NCBI GenBank assembly: GCA_963786295.1
Contig: CAWAYV010000026.1
Span: forward strand, 1-64,000
DNA: 64,000 bases
Source of the DNA: JACCZX01 sp963786295
GTDB lineage: Bacteria; Pseudomonadota; Gammaproteobacteria; Burkholderiales; Burkholderiaceae_F
Direction of reading: 5' to 3'
Shown here: piece after piece, positions 55,821 to 64,000 of the stretch
Position numbering within the stretch: position 1 is the first letter of the stretch
How the letters are laid out: the number at the start of each line of letters is the position of its first letter
Program-made: the position numbers and the translations under genes
Notes under the pieces: generated by a model
What the model was told of the DNA's origin: nothing
Databases searched by the model: none
The model's input: only the letters and a program-made list of their open reading frames with translations

Positions 55821-58679
55821 ATGATGAAACAGTTGCAGGCCAACTCGTACCTGTTCGGCGGCAACGCGCCCTATGTCGAGGAGTTGTATGAACGCTACCT
55901 CGATAACCCCGGATCCGTTCCCGAGAAATGGCGTGCCTATTTTGACCAGATGCAGTTGGTGCCCGCGGCGGATGGCTCGCCCGATTCGCGCGACGTAGCG
56001 CACGCACCGATCGTCGAGTCCTTTGCGCAGCGCGCCAAGGCCAATGCGTTTGCGCCGAAGATCGCTTCGAGCGACCTGTCGGTCGCGCGCAAGCAAGTCC
56101 ATGTGCAGTCGATCATCGCGGCGTACCGGTTCCTCGGCAACCGGTGGGCGAATCTGGATCCGCTGCAGCGGCAGGAGCGGCCACCGATCCCGGAGCTCGA
56201 GCCAGCGTTCTACGACTTGACCGAAGCCGACATGGACACGGTGTTCTCCGCGTCCAACACTTACTTCGGCCAGGAACAGATGACGCTGCGCGAGATCGTC
56301 AAGGCGCTGCGCGAAACGTATTGCGGCTCGATTGGCGCCGAGTACATGTACGTGTCCGATCCGGCGCAGAAACGCTGGGTACAGCAGCGGCTCGAGTCGA
56401 TTCGCTCGACGCCTTCGTTCAGTGCGGAGCAGAAGAGAGAGATTCTCGGGCGCTTGACCGCCGCCGAAGGGCTCGAGCGTTACCTGCACACCAAGTACGT
56501 CGGCCAGAAACGATTTTCGCTCGAAGGCAGCGAGAGCTTCATCGCGTCGATGGATGAGCTGGTGCAGCGCGCCGGCGCCAGCGGCGTGCAGGAAATCGTG
56601 ATCGGCATGGCGCATCGCGGGCGGCTCAACGTGCTGGTCAACATTCTCGGCAAGATGCCGCAGGATTTGTTCGCCGAGTTCGAGGGCAAGGTGGGCTCGG
56701 AGTTGCCGGGCGGCGACGTCAAGTATCACAACGGTTTTTCCAGCGACATTTCGACACCGGGTGGCCCGGTGCACCTGTCGCTCGCGTTCAATCCTTCGCA
56801 TCTGGAGATCGTCAATCCGGTGGTCGAGGGTTCGGTGCGCGCGCGTCAGGAACGGCGCGGCGACAAGGAGGGCGACACGGTGTTGCCGGTGCTGGTGCAC
56901 GGCGACGCGGCGTTTGCCGGCCAGGGCGTCGTGATGGAAACGCTGAACCTTGCGCAGACGCGCGGCTACGGCACCGGTGGCACGATTCATATCGTCATCA
57001 ACAACCAGATCGGCTTCACCACATCCGATCCGCGCGACACGCGTTCGACGTTGTATTGCACCGACGTGGTCAAGATGATCGAAGCGCCGGTGTTCCATGT
57101 AAACGGCGACGATCCCGAAGCCGTCGTGCTGGTGACGCAACTGGCGATGGATTTCAGGCAGGAGTTCAACTCCGACGTCGTGATCGACATCGTCTGCTTC
57201 CGGCGGCTGGGCCATAACGAGCAGGACACGCCGGCGGTGACACAACCGCTGATGTACAAGAAGATCGCGCAGCACCCGGGCACGCGCAAGGTCTACGCCG
57301 ACAAGCTGATCACGCAGGGCACGATCACCGCCGAGCAGCCCGACGAGATGCTGAAGGATTTTCGTGCGGCGCTCGACGAAGGCCGCAGCACGTCCGACCC
57401 GGTGCTTACCAACTACAAGAGCAAGTTCGCGGTCGACTGGTCGCCGTTTTTGAATCGCAAATGGACCGACAACGCCGACACTGCCGTGCCGCTGTCCGAA
57501 TTGAAGCGCCTGGGCGAGCGCATCACGACGATTCCATCCAATTTCAAGCTGCATCCGCTGGTTGAGAAAGTCCTTGCCGATCGCCGCGCGATGGCCGAAG
57601 GCAAGCTGCCGCTCGACTGGGGCATGGCCGAGCATCTGGCGTTTGCAACGTTGCTGTCGAGCGGGTACCCGATTCGCATCACCGGACAGGACACCGCGCG
57701 CGGTACGTTCTCGCATCGGCACGCGGTGCTGCACGATCAGAACCGCGAGAAATTCGATGAAGGCACCTACACACCGCTGGAAAACGTGTCAGAGGGGCAG
57801 GCGCCTTTTACGGTCATCGACTCGGTGCTGTCGGAAGAAGCGGTGCTGGGCTTCGAGTACGGCTACTCGAGCGCGGAGCCGAACGCGCTGGTGGTATGGG
57901 AAGCGCAGTTCGGCGATTTCGTCAACGGCGCGCAAGTCGTCATCGATCAGTTCATGTCGTCGGGTGAAGTGAAGTGGGGGCGGCAGTCCGGGCTGACGTT
58001 GATGCTGCCGCACGGCTACGAGGGGCAGGGCCCCGAACACTCTTCGGCGCGGCTCGAGCGCTTCCTGCAGCTCGCGGCAGACAACAACATGCAGGTGGTG
58101 CAACCGACCTCGGCGGCGCAGATCTTCCATTTGCTGCGGCGGCAGATGATCCGGCTGTTTCGCAAGCCATTGGTGATCATGACGCCGAAATCGCTACTGC
58201 GTGCGAAGGATGCGACGTCCGATCTGTCGGAGTTCGCAAAGGGCGAGTTCCGCACCGTGATCGGTGAAACTGATCCTGCGATCGATCCGAAGAAGGTCAC
58301 GCGCGTGATCGGCTGCTCGGGCAAGGTGTACTACGACCTGGTCAATGCGCGGCGCGAGCGCGAAGACAACGACGTCGCGATTTTCCGCGTCGAGCAGCTC
58401 TATCCGTTTCCGCACAAGTCGCTGGCGGCCGAGTTCAAGCGGTATCCGGCGCTGACCGAGGTCGTGTGGTGCCAGGACGAGCCGGCCAATCAGGGACCCT
58501 GGTTCTATGTGCAACACCATGTGCTCGAGAACATGACCGACGGCCAGAAGCTTGCTTATGCAGGACGCGCCGCGTCGGCATCGCCCGCCGTGGGCTACTA
58601 CGCCAAGCACAGCGAACAACAGAAGGCACTGATTGAGCAGGCATTCGGCAAGCTCAAGGGCCTGGTGTTGAACAAGTAA
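55821..58679 (+). CDS. odhA: 2-Oxoglutarate dehydrogenase E1 component
   Basis: The thiamine-diphosphate decarboxylase of the 2-oxoglutarate dehydrogenase complex, 952 residues without frameshift. ATG 55821 is set by GGAGG. An in-frame TTG at 55788 would place this site inside the gene. Motifs include 'ANSYLFGGNAPYVEELYERY', 'VIGMAHRGRLNVLVNILGKM', 'VHGDAAFAGQGVVMETLNLA', 'IHIVINNQIGFTTSDPRDTR' and the C-terminal 'VVWCQDEPANQGPWFYVQHH'. It leads the odhA-odhB-lpdA-zapE run. Confidence 0.96.
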   Translation: MMKQLQANSYLFGGNAPYVEELYERYLDNPGSVPEKWRAYFDQMQLVPAADGSPDSRDVAHAPIVESFAQRAKANAFAPKIASSDLSVARKQVHVQSIIAAYRFLGNRWANLDPLQRQERPPIPELEPAFYDLTEADMDTVFSASNTYFGQEQMTLREIVKALRETYCGSIGAEYMYVSDPAQKRWVQQRLESIRSTPSFSAEQKREILGRLTAAEGLERYLHTKYVGQKRFSLEGSESFIASMDELVQRAGASGVQEIVIGMAHRGRLNVLVNILGKMPQDLFAEFEGKVGSELPGGDVKYHNGFSSDISTPGGPVHLSLAFNPSHLEIVNPVVEGSVRARQERRGDKEGDTVLPVLVHGDAAFAGQGVVMETLNLAQTRGYGTGGTIHIVINNQIGFTTSDPRDTRSTLYCTDVVKMIEAPVFHVNGDDPEAVVLVTQLAMDFRQEFNSDVVIDIVCFRRLGHNEQDTPAVTQPLMYKKIAQHPGTRKVYADKLITQGTITAEQPDEMLKDFRAALDEGRSTSDPVLTNYKSKFAVDWSPFLNRKWTDNADTAVPLSELKRLGERITTIPSNFKLHPLVEKVLADRRAMAEGKLPLDWGMAEHLAFATLLSSGYPIRITGQDTARGTFSHRHAVLHDQNREKFDEGTYTPLENVSEGQAPFTVIDSVLSEEAVLGFEYGYSSAEPNALVVWEAQFGDFVNGAQVVIDQFMSSGEVKWGRQSGLTLMLPHGYEGQGPEHSSARLERFLQLAADNNMQVVQPTSAAQIFHLLRRQMIRLFRKPLVIMTPKSLLRAKDATSDLSEFAKGEFRTVIGETDPAIDPKKVTRVIGCSGKVYYDLVNARREREDNDVAIFRVEQLYPFPHKSLAAEFKRYPALTEVVWCQDEPANQGPWFYVQHHVLENMTDGQKLAYAGRAASASPAVGYYAKHSEQQKALIEQAFGKLKGLVLNK

Positions 58680-58690
58680 GCGGAGTCGAA

Positions 58691-59938
58691 ATGTCGATCG
58701 TCGAAGTCAAAGTGCCGCAACTGTCCGAATCGGTCGCCGAAGCGACGTTGCTGCAATGGAAAAAGAAGCCGGGCGATGCGGTTGCGATCGACGAGACGTT
58801 GGTCGAGGTTGAAACCGACAAGGTCGTGCTCGAGGTGCCGGCGCCTGCGGCGGGCGTGATGGCCGAGATCGTCAAGCCCGACGGCAGTACCGTGCTGGCA
58901 GGTGAGTTGATTGCGAGGCTGAATACCGACGCCAAGGCGACGGCGGCAAAAGCGGCGCCAGCGCCAGCACCCGCGGCCGCATCGGCGGCTACAGCGACAA
59001 GTGCCAGTGCGAAGGGCGCGATCGCGATGCCCGCAGCAGCGAAGATGATGGCCGATGCAGGGATGTCAGCGTCGCAAGTTGCGGGCACCGGCAAAGACGG
59101 TCGCATTACCAAGGGCGACGTGATCGGGGCGGTCGAAGCGAAAGCGAAGCCACCGGCCGTGCCGGCTCCTACGCCACCCGCGGCGCGGCCAGCGTTGCCC
59201 GACGTCAAGGCACCACTCGACATTTCCGAGCTCGTCAATCGTCCGGAACAGCGTGTTCCGATGTCGCGGCTGCGTCAGCGCGTGGCAGAGCGTCTGGTGC
59301 AATCGCAGTCGACGGCTGCGATCCTGACGACGTTCAACGAAGTGAACATGCAGCCTCTAATGGAGCTGCGCTCGCGCTACAAGGAAAAGTTCGAGAAGGA
59401 GCACGGCGTCAAGCTCGGCTTCATGTCGTTCTTTGTGAAGGCGGCGGTGTCGGCGCTGAAACGGTATCCGGTCGTCAACGCGTCGGTCGACGGCACCGAA
59501 ATCGTGTATCACGGCTACTTCGATATCGGCATCGCTGTTGGGTCGCCGCGCGGGTTGGTCGTGCCGATTCTGCGCAACGCCGATCAGATGACGTTCGCCG
59601 ACATCGAGAAAAAAATCGCGGATTACGGCAAACGCGCAGCCGACGGCAAACTCTCGCTGGAAGAACTCACCGGCGGCACGTTTTCCATTTCCAACGGCGG
59701 CGTGTTCGGTTCGATGCTGTCGACGCCGATCATCAATCCACCGCAGTCGGCGATCCTCGGCATTCACGCGACCAAGGAGCGGCCGGTGGTCGAAGACGGG
59801 CAGATCGTCGTTCGTCCGATGAACTATCTGGCGCTTTCGTACGACCACCGAATCATCGACGGCCGTGAAGCGGTGCTTGCATTGGTCGCGATGAAGGAAG
59901 CGCTCGAGGATCCGGCGCGATTGCTGCTCGAAGTCTGA
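58691..59938 (+). CDS. odhB: 2-Oxoglutarate dehydrogenase E2, dihydrolipoamide succinyltransferase
   Basis: The core of the complex, 415 residues. Residues 1-75 are the lipoyl domain with the lipoylated Lys in 'VEVETDKVVLEVPAPAAG'. An Ala/Pro-rich linker, the peripheral E1/E3-binding domain ('AKMMADAGMSASQVAGTGKD'), a second linker and the catalytic domain (about 190-415) follow. The catalytic His and Asp are in 'LALSYDHRIIDGREAVLAL'. It starts 11 bp after odhA and shares its stop with the lpdA start (TGATG). Confidence 0.96.
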   Translation: MSIVEVKVPQLSESVAEATLLQWKKKPGDAVAIDETLVEVETDKVVLEVPAPAAGVMAEIVKPDGSTVLAGELIARLNTDAKATAAKAAPAPAPAAASAATATSASAKGAIAMPAAAKMMADAGMSASQVAGTGKDGRITKGDVIGAVEAKAKPPAVPAPTPPAARPALPDVKAPLDISELVNRPEQRVPMSRLRQRVAERLVQSQSTAAILTTFNEVNMQPLMELRSRYKEKFEKEHGVKLGFMSFFVKAAVSALKRYPVVNASVDGTEIVYHGYFDIGIAVGSPRGLVVPILRNADQMTFADIEKKIADYGKRAADGKLSLEELTGGTFSISNGGVFGSMLSTPIINPPQSAILGIHATKERPVVEDGQIVVRPMNYLALSYDHRIIDGREAVLALVAMKEALEDPARLLLEV

Positions 59939-61365
59939 TGGCGAAAACTTTCGACGTCGTCGTTATCGGCGGCGGACCCGGTGGTTACGTCGCTGCAATT
60001 CGCGCCGCGCAGCTCGGTTTCACAAGCGCCTGCATCGACGACTGGAAAAACAAGTCTGGTGGCCCCGCACCGGGCGGGACTTGCACCAACATCGGTTGCA
60101 TTCCATCGAAGGCGCTGCTGCAATCGTCCGAAAACTTTGAACACGCGGGACATTCCTTCGCGGATCATGGTATAGAAATCAAAGGCTTAAGCCTTAATCT
60201 TGAGAAAATGCTTCAACGAAAGGATGCGGTCGTTAAACAGAACAACGACGGCATCTTGTATCTGTTCAAGAAGAACAAGATCACGTTCTTTCACGGGCAC
60301 GGTTCCTTCGTTTCGCGTAGCGACGCCGGCGTTGAGATCGCCGTATCGGAACCTGCGAAAGAAAGCATCGTCGCCAAACACGTGATCGTCGCCACAGGTT
60401 CGAGCGCGCGGCCGCTGCCCGGGGTCGAGTTCGACGAGCAACGCGTCCTGAGCAACGATGGTGCGCTGTCGATCGGCGCAGTGCCAAAGCGGCTTGGCGT
60501 TGTGGGCGCCGGCGTGATCGGGCTCGAGATGGGCTCGGTGTGGCGGCGCCTCGGCGCCGATGTCACGATCCTCGAAGCACTGCCGGAATTCCTTGGCGCG
60601 GTCGATCAGCAGATCGCGCGAGAAGCCGCGAAGTCGTTCAGCAAACAGGGACTGAAGATTCAGCTGGGCGTGAAGATCAGCGGTGTAAAGAGCGACAAGA
60701 AAAGCGTGGTTGTCAGCTATGCCGATGCCAAAGGCGACGCGCAGGCGCTGACGGTCGATGCATTGATCGTATCGATTGGCCGCGTGCCTCACACGGGCGG
60801 ATTGAACGCAGAAGCGATTGGATTGAAGCTAGACGACCGCGGCTTCATCGCAGTCGATGATGAATGCCGCACCAATGTGCCGAACGTATGGGCGATCGGC
60901 GACGTCGTGCGTGGACCGATGCTGGCGCACAAGGCCGAAGAAGAGGGCGTTGCAGTGGCCGAGCGTATCGCCGGTCAGCACGGCCACGTGAACTTCAACA
61001 CGATTCCATGGGTGATCTACACGTCGCCCGAAATCGCGTGGGTCGGGCAGAACGAGCAGCAGTTGAAGTCCGAAGGCCGCGCTTACAAGGCCGGTACGTT
61101 TCCTTTCATGGCCAATGGGCGGGCACGCGCGCTTGGCGAGACGACCGGCATGGTCAAGTTCCTCGCCGACGCGAAGACTGACGAAATTCTCGGCGTGCAT
61201 ATCGTCGGCCCGTTCGCGTCCGAGCTGGTCGCCGAAGCAGTGGTGGCGATGGAGTTTCGTGCTTCCAGCGAAGACATTGCGCGCATCTGTCATGCACATC
61301 CGTCGTTGTCGGAGGCGACCAAGGAAGCCGCATTGGCGGTGGACAAGCGGGCGCTTAACTTCTAG
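59938..61365 (+). CDS. lpdA: Dihydrolipoamide dehydrogenase (E3)
   Basis: The flavoprotein that reoxidises dihydrolipoamide with NAD, 475 residues. The FAD loop is 'VVVIGGGPGGYVAAIRAAQL', the redox-active Cys pair is in 'GGTCTNIGCIPSKALLQSSE', the NAD loop is 'LGVVGAGVIGLEMGSVWRRL', and the C-terminal catalytic His-Glu is in 'CHAHPSLSEATKEAALAVDK'. Located behind odhB, it serves the 2-oxoglutarate complex. Confidence 0.96.
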   Translation: MAKTFDVVVIGGGPGGYVAAIRAAQLGFTSACIDDWKNKSGGPAPGGTCTNIGCIPSKALLQSSENFEHAGHSFADHGIEIKGLSLNLEKMLQRKDAVVKQNNDGILYLFKKNKITFFHGHGSFVSRSDAGVEIAVSEPAKESIVAKHVIVATGSSARPLPGVEFDEQRVLSNDGALSIGAVPKRLGVVGAGVIGLEMGSVWRRLGADVTILEALPEFLGAVDQQIAREAAKSFSKQGLKIQLGVKISGVKSDKKSVVVSYADAKGDAQALTVDALIVSIGRVPHTGGLNAEAIGLKLDDRGFIAVDDECRTNVPNVWAIGDVVRGPMLAHKAEEEGVAVAERIAGQHGHVNFNTIPWVIYTSPEIAWVGQNEQQLKSEGRAYKAGTFPFMANGRARALGETTGMVKFLADAKTDEILGVHIVGPFASELVAEAVVAMEFRASSEDIARICHAHPSLSEATKEAALAVDKRALNF

Positions 61366-61381
61366 AACTCGCTTTTAGCCC

Positions 61382-62522
61382 GTGTCGTTCCGCAGTCAAC
61401 TGGACAACGCGCTCGCGCAGCGCGGCTACACGCTCGACCCGTCGCAACAAGCCGCGGCCGATCGATTACAGCAACTGTATGACGAGTCGGTCGAATACAA
61501 GGCACAGCGCTCGAATGCGCTGAAGAAGCTGCTGGCGAACCCCTCGGCACCGCGCGGTATCTATCTATGGGGTGGCGTCGGACGTGGCAAGAGTTTTCTG
61601 ATGGATTTATTTTTCGCCGCGGTGCCGGTGAATCGCAAAACGCGCGTGCACTTCCATGAATTCATGCGCAGCGTCCATCGCGAGCTCGACGACTTAAAGG
61701 GCACCGAAAATCCGCTCGATGAAGTCGCCGAGCGCATCGCGTCCCGCTATCGCCTGATCTGCTTCGACGAATTTCATGTCTCTGACATCGCCGATGCGAT
61801 GATCCTGCACCGGCTGCTTTCCAGGCTGTTCGAGCTGAATGTCGGGTTCGTGATGACGTCGAACTATCCGCCCGACGGCCTGTATCCGGATGGTCTGCAT
61901 CGTGACCGCATACTGCCTGCCATCGATCTGCTGAAGCAACAGCTTGACGTGCTGGCCGTCGATGGCGGAATTGACTACCGAAAGCGTGCGATGCTGCGCA
62001 TCGATGCGTATCTGACGCCGGGAGGCGCCGCTAGCTGATGCTGTACTGCAGGCGGCGTTCGAGCGCATTGCTGAAACCGATGACGACGATCCGGTGCTTG
62101 AGATCGAAGCGCGACGAATACGAGCCCGGCGGCGTGCCGGCGGCGTCGTGTGGTTCGACTTCGCAGTGCTATGCGGCGGGCCACGCTCGCAGAACGACTA
62201 CCTCGAGATTGCAGCGCAGTTTCACACGGTGTTGCTGTCGAATATTCCGCGCATGAGCGCCGGCCAGGCTTCCGAGGCCAGGCGCTTTACGTGGCTGGTC
62301 GATGTGCTGTACGACCATCGAGTGCATCTGATCGCCTCGGCCGAAGCGCCGCCGGAGCAGCTGTATGTGGCGGGCGCGTTGAAGAACGAATTCGCACGCA
62401 CGGTGTCTCGTTTGCATGAGATGCAATCGCGCGAGTATCTGGAGGCGCCGAGACGCAGCGTCGCCGTACGGTCTGGCGATGCGTCATCCGTGACGGCAAC
62501 GCGCGCGTTCAATAGCCGATGA
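61382..62522 (+). CDS. zapE: Cell-division ATPase ZapE (AFG1 family), one frameshift
   Basis: An AFG1-type ATPase that binds the FtsZ ring, about 380 residues. It starts at GTG 61382. Walker A is 'YLWGGVGRGKSFLMDLFFAA', Walker B is in 'YRLICFDEFHVSDIADAMIL', and 'VGFVMTSNYPPDGLYPDGLH' follows. Near 62,033 the frame changes to 'ADAVLQAAFERIAETDDDDP' and 'VVWFDFAVLCGGPRSQNDYL', ending 'LHEMQSREYLEAPRR...'. A zapE gene after lpdA is the usual order in Burkholderiales. Its stop overlaps the next gene (ATGA). Confidence 0.93.
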
Positions 62523-63228
62523 GACAGTTGTGGTTGCTGATGGCGGTTTGGGTGCTCCCGGTAGCGGCGAGTGACTTCGGCGCTCGTTATCCCGCAGGAA
62601 GCATTCGCGATGCGGAGCAAGCACAAGCCGTGCTGAAGGAGGCGGACGCCGAGATGACGCGTATCGGGCAGAGTGCGAAGGAGCGCGACGCCGAATGCCT
62701 GCGAAAGTTCCTTGTGAATTCATGTCGCGACGACGTCCGCCGTGAAAAGCAATTGGCAGAACGCGAAGTGAGGCGAGTGCGCGTCGAAGCGCGCGACTTA
62801 CAGCGTCGAATCGACGCTGAGAAAGTTGCCAAGCAACGTGCCGACAAGGCCGCAGCGCTCGCGGCCGAAGAAGCAAAGCGGGCGCAGAATGAAGAGAAGG
62901 CACGCGACGCTTCAAAGGTACGCGAACCGCAAGTGAAGCGACCCGACTCCGTCGCGGTGAAAGAGGGTTCGCCAGCGTCAGCCAGCCGAGCGCAAAACGC
63001 CGAACCACAGGCCCGCAGCCCGGGCAAGAAAAGCTGACGGCCGCAGAGCGCGCCGAGAACGCACGCAAGTTTCAACAGAAGCAGGAACAAGCCCAGAAGC
63101 GTGCACAGGAAATGGAAGTCGAGCGCAAGGAAAACGAGCAGCGGCGCATTGAAAAGCGCAAGCAGATCGAGGAGCGCGAAGCCGAGCGCGAAGCGATACG
63201 CAAGAAAGCTGCCGAGTCAATCAAGTGA
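62519..63228 (+). CDS. Secreted coiled-coil protein of unknown function, one frameshift
   Basis: A protein of about 236 residues with a signal peptide ('MRQLWLLMAVWVLPVAAS') and then almost entirely charged helix ('LAEREVRRVRVEARDLQRRI', 'AAALAAEEAKRAQNEEKARD'). After 'SPGKKS' near 63,033 the frame is interrupted, and the same type of sequence goes on one frame over ('AENARKFQQKQEQAQKRAQE' to 'KKAAESIK', stop 63226). Two Cys (in 'ECLRKFLVNSCRDD') could form a disulfide. Such genes after zapE are common in betaproteobacteria and sometimes labelled colicin-transporter-like. I see no basis for that function. Both ends overlap neighbours by 4 bp. Confidence 0.75.
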
Positions 63229-64000
63229 GAAGTCAGCAGGGCCCCGCCGACGGCGCCCGCTGCTGCGCCATCGACTTCGGAACTTCAAATTCGGCGGTGG
63301 CGCTGGCAGTCGGCGATCCGAACGACGCACGGCATACGAAGATCGAACTGGCGCCGCTCGAGGAAGGCGCGAGCAGCATGCCGACCGCCGTGTTCTACAG
63401 CGCCGATGACGGCAGCCGCCGCTTCGGCCGCGCGGCTATCGCCGCGTACGTCGACGGCTACGAAGGCCGTCTGATGCGATCGATCAAGAGCATTCTCGGC
63501 TCGGATCTGATGGGTGAGACAACCGAACTCGCAAGCGGCCTGCAGATCCGTTACATCGACGTCGTGATCGCGTACCTACGACACATCAAGCAGCTGGCTG
63601 AGAAGCATTGGCAGCGGCCGATTGATCGAGCGGTCATCGGGCGCCCGGTATTTTTCGTCGACGACGACCCGAGACGCGACGCCAAGGCGCAGCAGACTTT
63701 GTTCGAAGCAGCGCATGCGGCGGGCATAACGCACGTGGAATTCCAATTCGAGCCGATCGCGGCTGCGCTCGACTACGAGTCGAGATTGCGCGCGAGCGAC
63801 GGTGAACGCCTTGTGCTGGTGGCGGACATCGGCGGCGGCACGTCCGACTTTTCAGTCGTGCGCGCCAGCGAAGCCGCGCATGGCCTGGCTGATCGGCGCG
63901 CGGATATCCTGGCGAACCACGGCCTGCATTTGGCGGGCACCGACTTCGACCGGGCGGTGAATCTCGCCAAGATCATGCCGGTGCTGGGGCTGAACGGTGA
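63225..64000 (+). CDS. Hsp70 family chaperone-like protein, YegD type (cut by the window edge)
   Basis: The first 258 residues of an Hsp70-fold ATPase, starting at GTG 63225 in a GTGA overlap with the preceding gene. The phosphate-1 loop is 'CCAIDFGTSNSAVALAVGDP', the phosphate-2 loop is 'VLVADIGGGTSDFSVVRASE', and 'FEPIAAALDYESRL' and 'LAGTDFDRAVNLAKIMP' also fit. YegD members lack the canonical DnaK substrate lid and have no settled role. The frame is still open at 64000. Confidence 0.9.
   Translation, partial: MRSQQGPADGARCCAIDFGTSNSAVALAVGDPNDARHTKIELAPLEEGASSMPTAVFYSADDGSRRFGRAAIAAYVDGYEGRLMRSIKSILGSDLMGETTELASGLQIRYIDVVIAYLRHIKQLAEKHWQRPIDRAVIGRPVFFVDDDPRRDAKAQQTLFEAAHAAGITHVEFQFEPIAAALDYESRLRASDGERLVLVADIGGGTSDFSVVRASEAAHGLADRRADILANHGLHLAGTDFDRAVNLAKIMPVLGLNG

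Noticed and set aside
55584..57734. 716-residue open frame on the minus strand
   Set aside because: It is an antisense shadow of odhA: His/Arg-rich, no domain, and produced by the GC-rich third-position bias of the true gene.
1..64000. CRISPR array, prophage structural genes, complete insertion sequence or rRNA
   Set aside because: I looked for regularly spaced repeats, transposase motifs, phage morphogenesis genes and rRNA segments and found none.

Overview
The window looks like chromosomal DNA of a GC-rich betaproteobacterium, most likely a member of the Burkholderiales. The main evidence is the gene order mdh / gntR - sdhCDAB - sdhE - gltA ... odhA - odhB - lpdA - zapE, together with DUF1178, DUF2237 and a neighbouring prpC - prpD - acnA block. 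No species can be named from the sequence alone.

Positions 1-25,500 are accessory in character. At the left edge is the N-terminal stub of a site-specific integrase. A minus-strand catabolic operon follows (about 5,492 down to 308): cupin, dihydrodipicolinate-synthase/N-acetylneuraminate-lyase-type aldolase, the three parts of a TRAP transporter (dctP, dctQ, dctM) and an IclR regulator. A plus-strand cluster (6,345-16,393) carries a D-2-hydroxyacid dehydrogenase, a four-gene polyamine/opine-type ABC importer, a carboxymuconolactone-decarboxylase-like protein, a ketopantoate-reductase-like protein, an EamA exporter, a NodB-type deacetylase, the C-terminal remnant of a creatininase and an intact ureohydrolase. 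This suggests uptake and hydrolysis of a guanidino or amide compound. Then come a secreted alpha/beta hydrolase flanked by short repeats, a LysR regulator divergent from AhpD-like and FMN-binding proteins, a broken acetyltransferase, a conserved protein of unknown function and an intact tricorn-type protease. The accessory part ends at 25,486-25,532, where only the 3' half of a tRNA-Gly gene remains, as expected of an integration scar.

Positions 25,585-64,000 look like core chromosome: tRNA-Cys, a newly noticed 45-residue membrane protein, an enoyl-CoA hydratase, tRNA-Leu, DUF1178, an aminotransferase, an M14 peptidase, an acetyltransferase-exonuclease fusion, DUF2237 and a Mla-type lipid-transport operon (permease with STAS domain, ATPase, MCE protein, lipoprotein). 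From 35.4 to 62.5 kb there is a nearly complete central-carbon cluster: methylcitrate-cycle genes and aconitase, malate dehydrogenase, a GntR regulator, succinate dehydrogenase, citrate synthase and the 2-oxoglutarate dehydrogenase complex. An oppositely oriented korC-korA-korB operon (2-oxoglutarate:ferredoxin/NADP oxidoreductase type) sits between gltA and odhA, so two different enzymes for the same TCA step lie back to back. A coiled-coil secreted protein and an Hsp70 of YegD type close the window, the latter cut by the edge.

At least 25 frameshifts interrupt otherwise well-conserved genes, including essential ones (sdhA, sdhB, mdh, acnA). Several lie at short homopolymers, and the conserved protein resumes in a neighbouring frame. 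I read most of them as assembly or sequencing indels rather than decay, so broken genes are annotated across the shift with approximate breakpoints.
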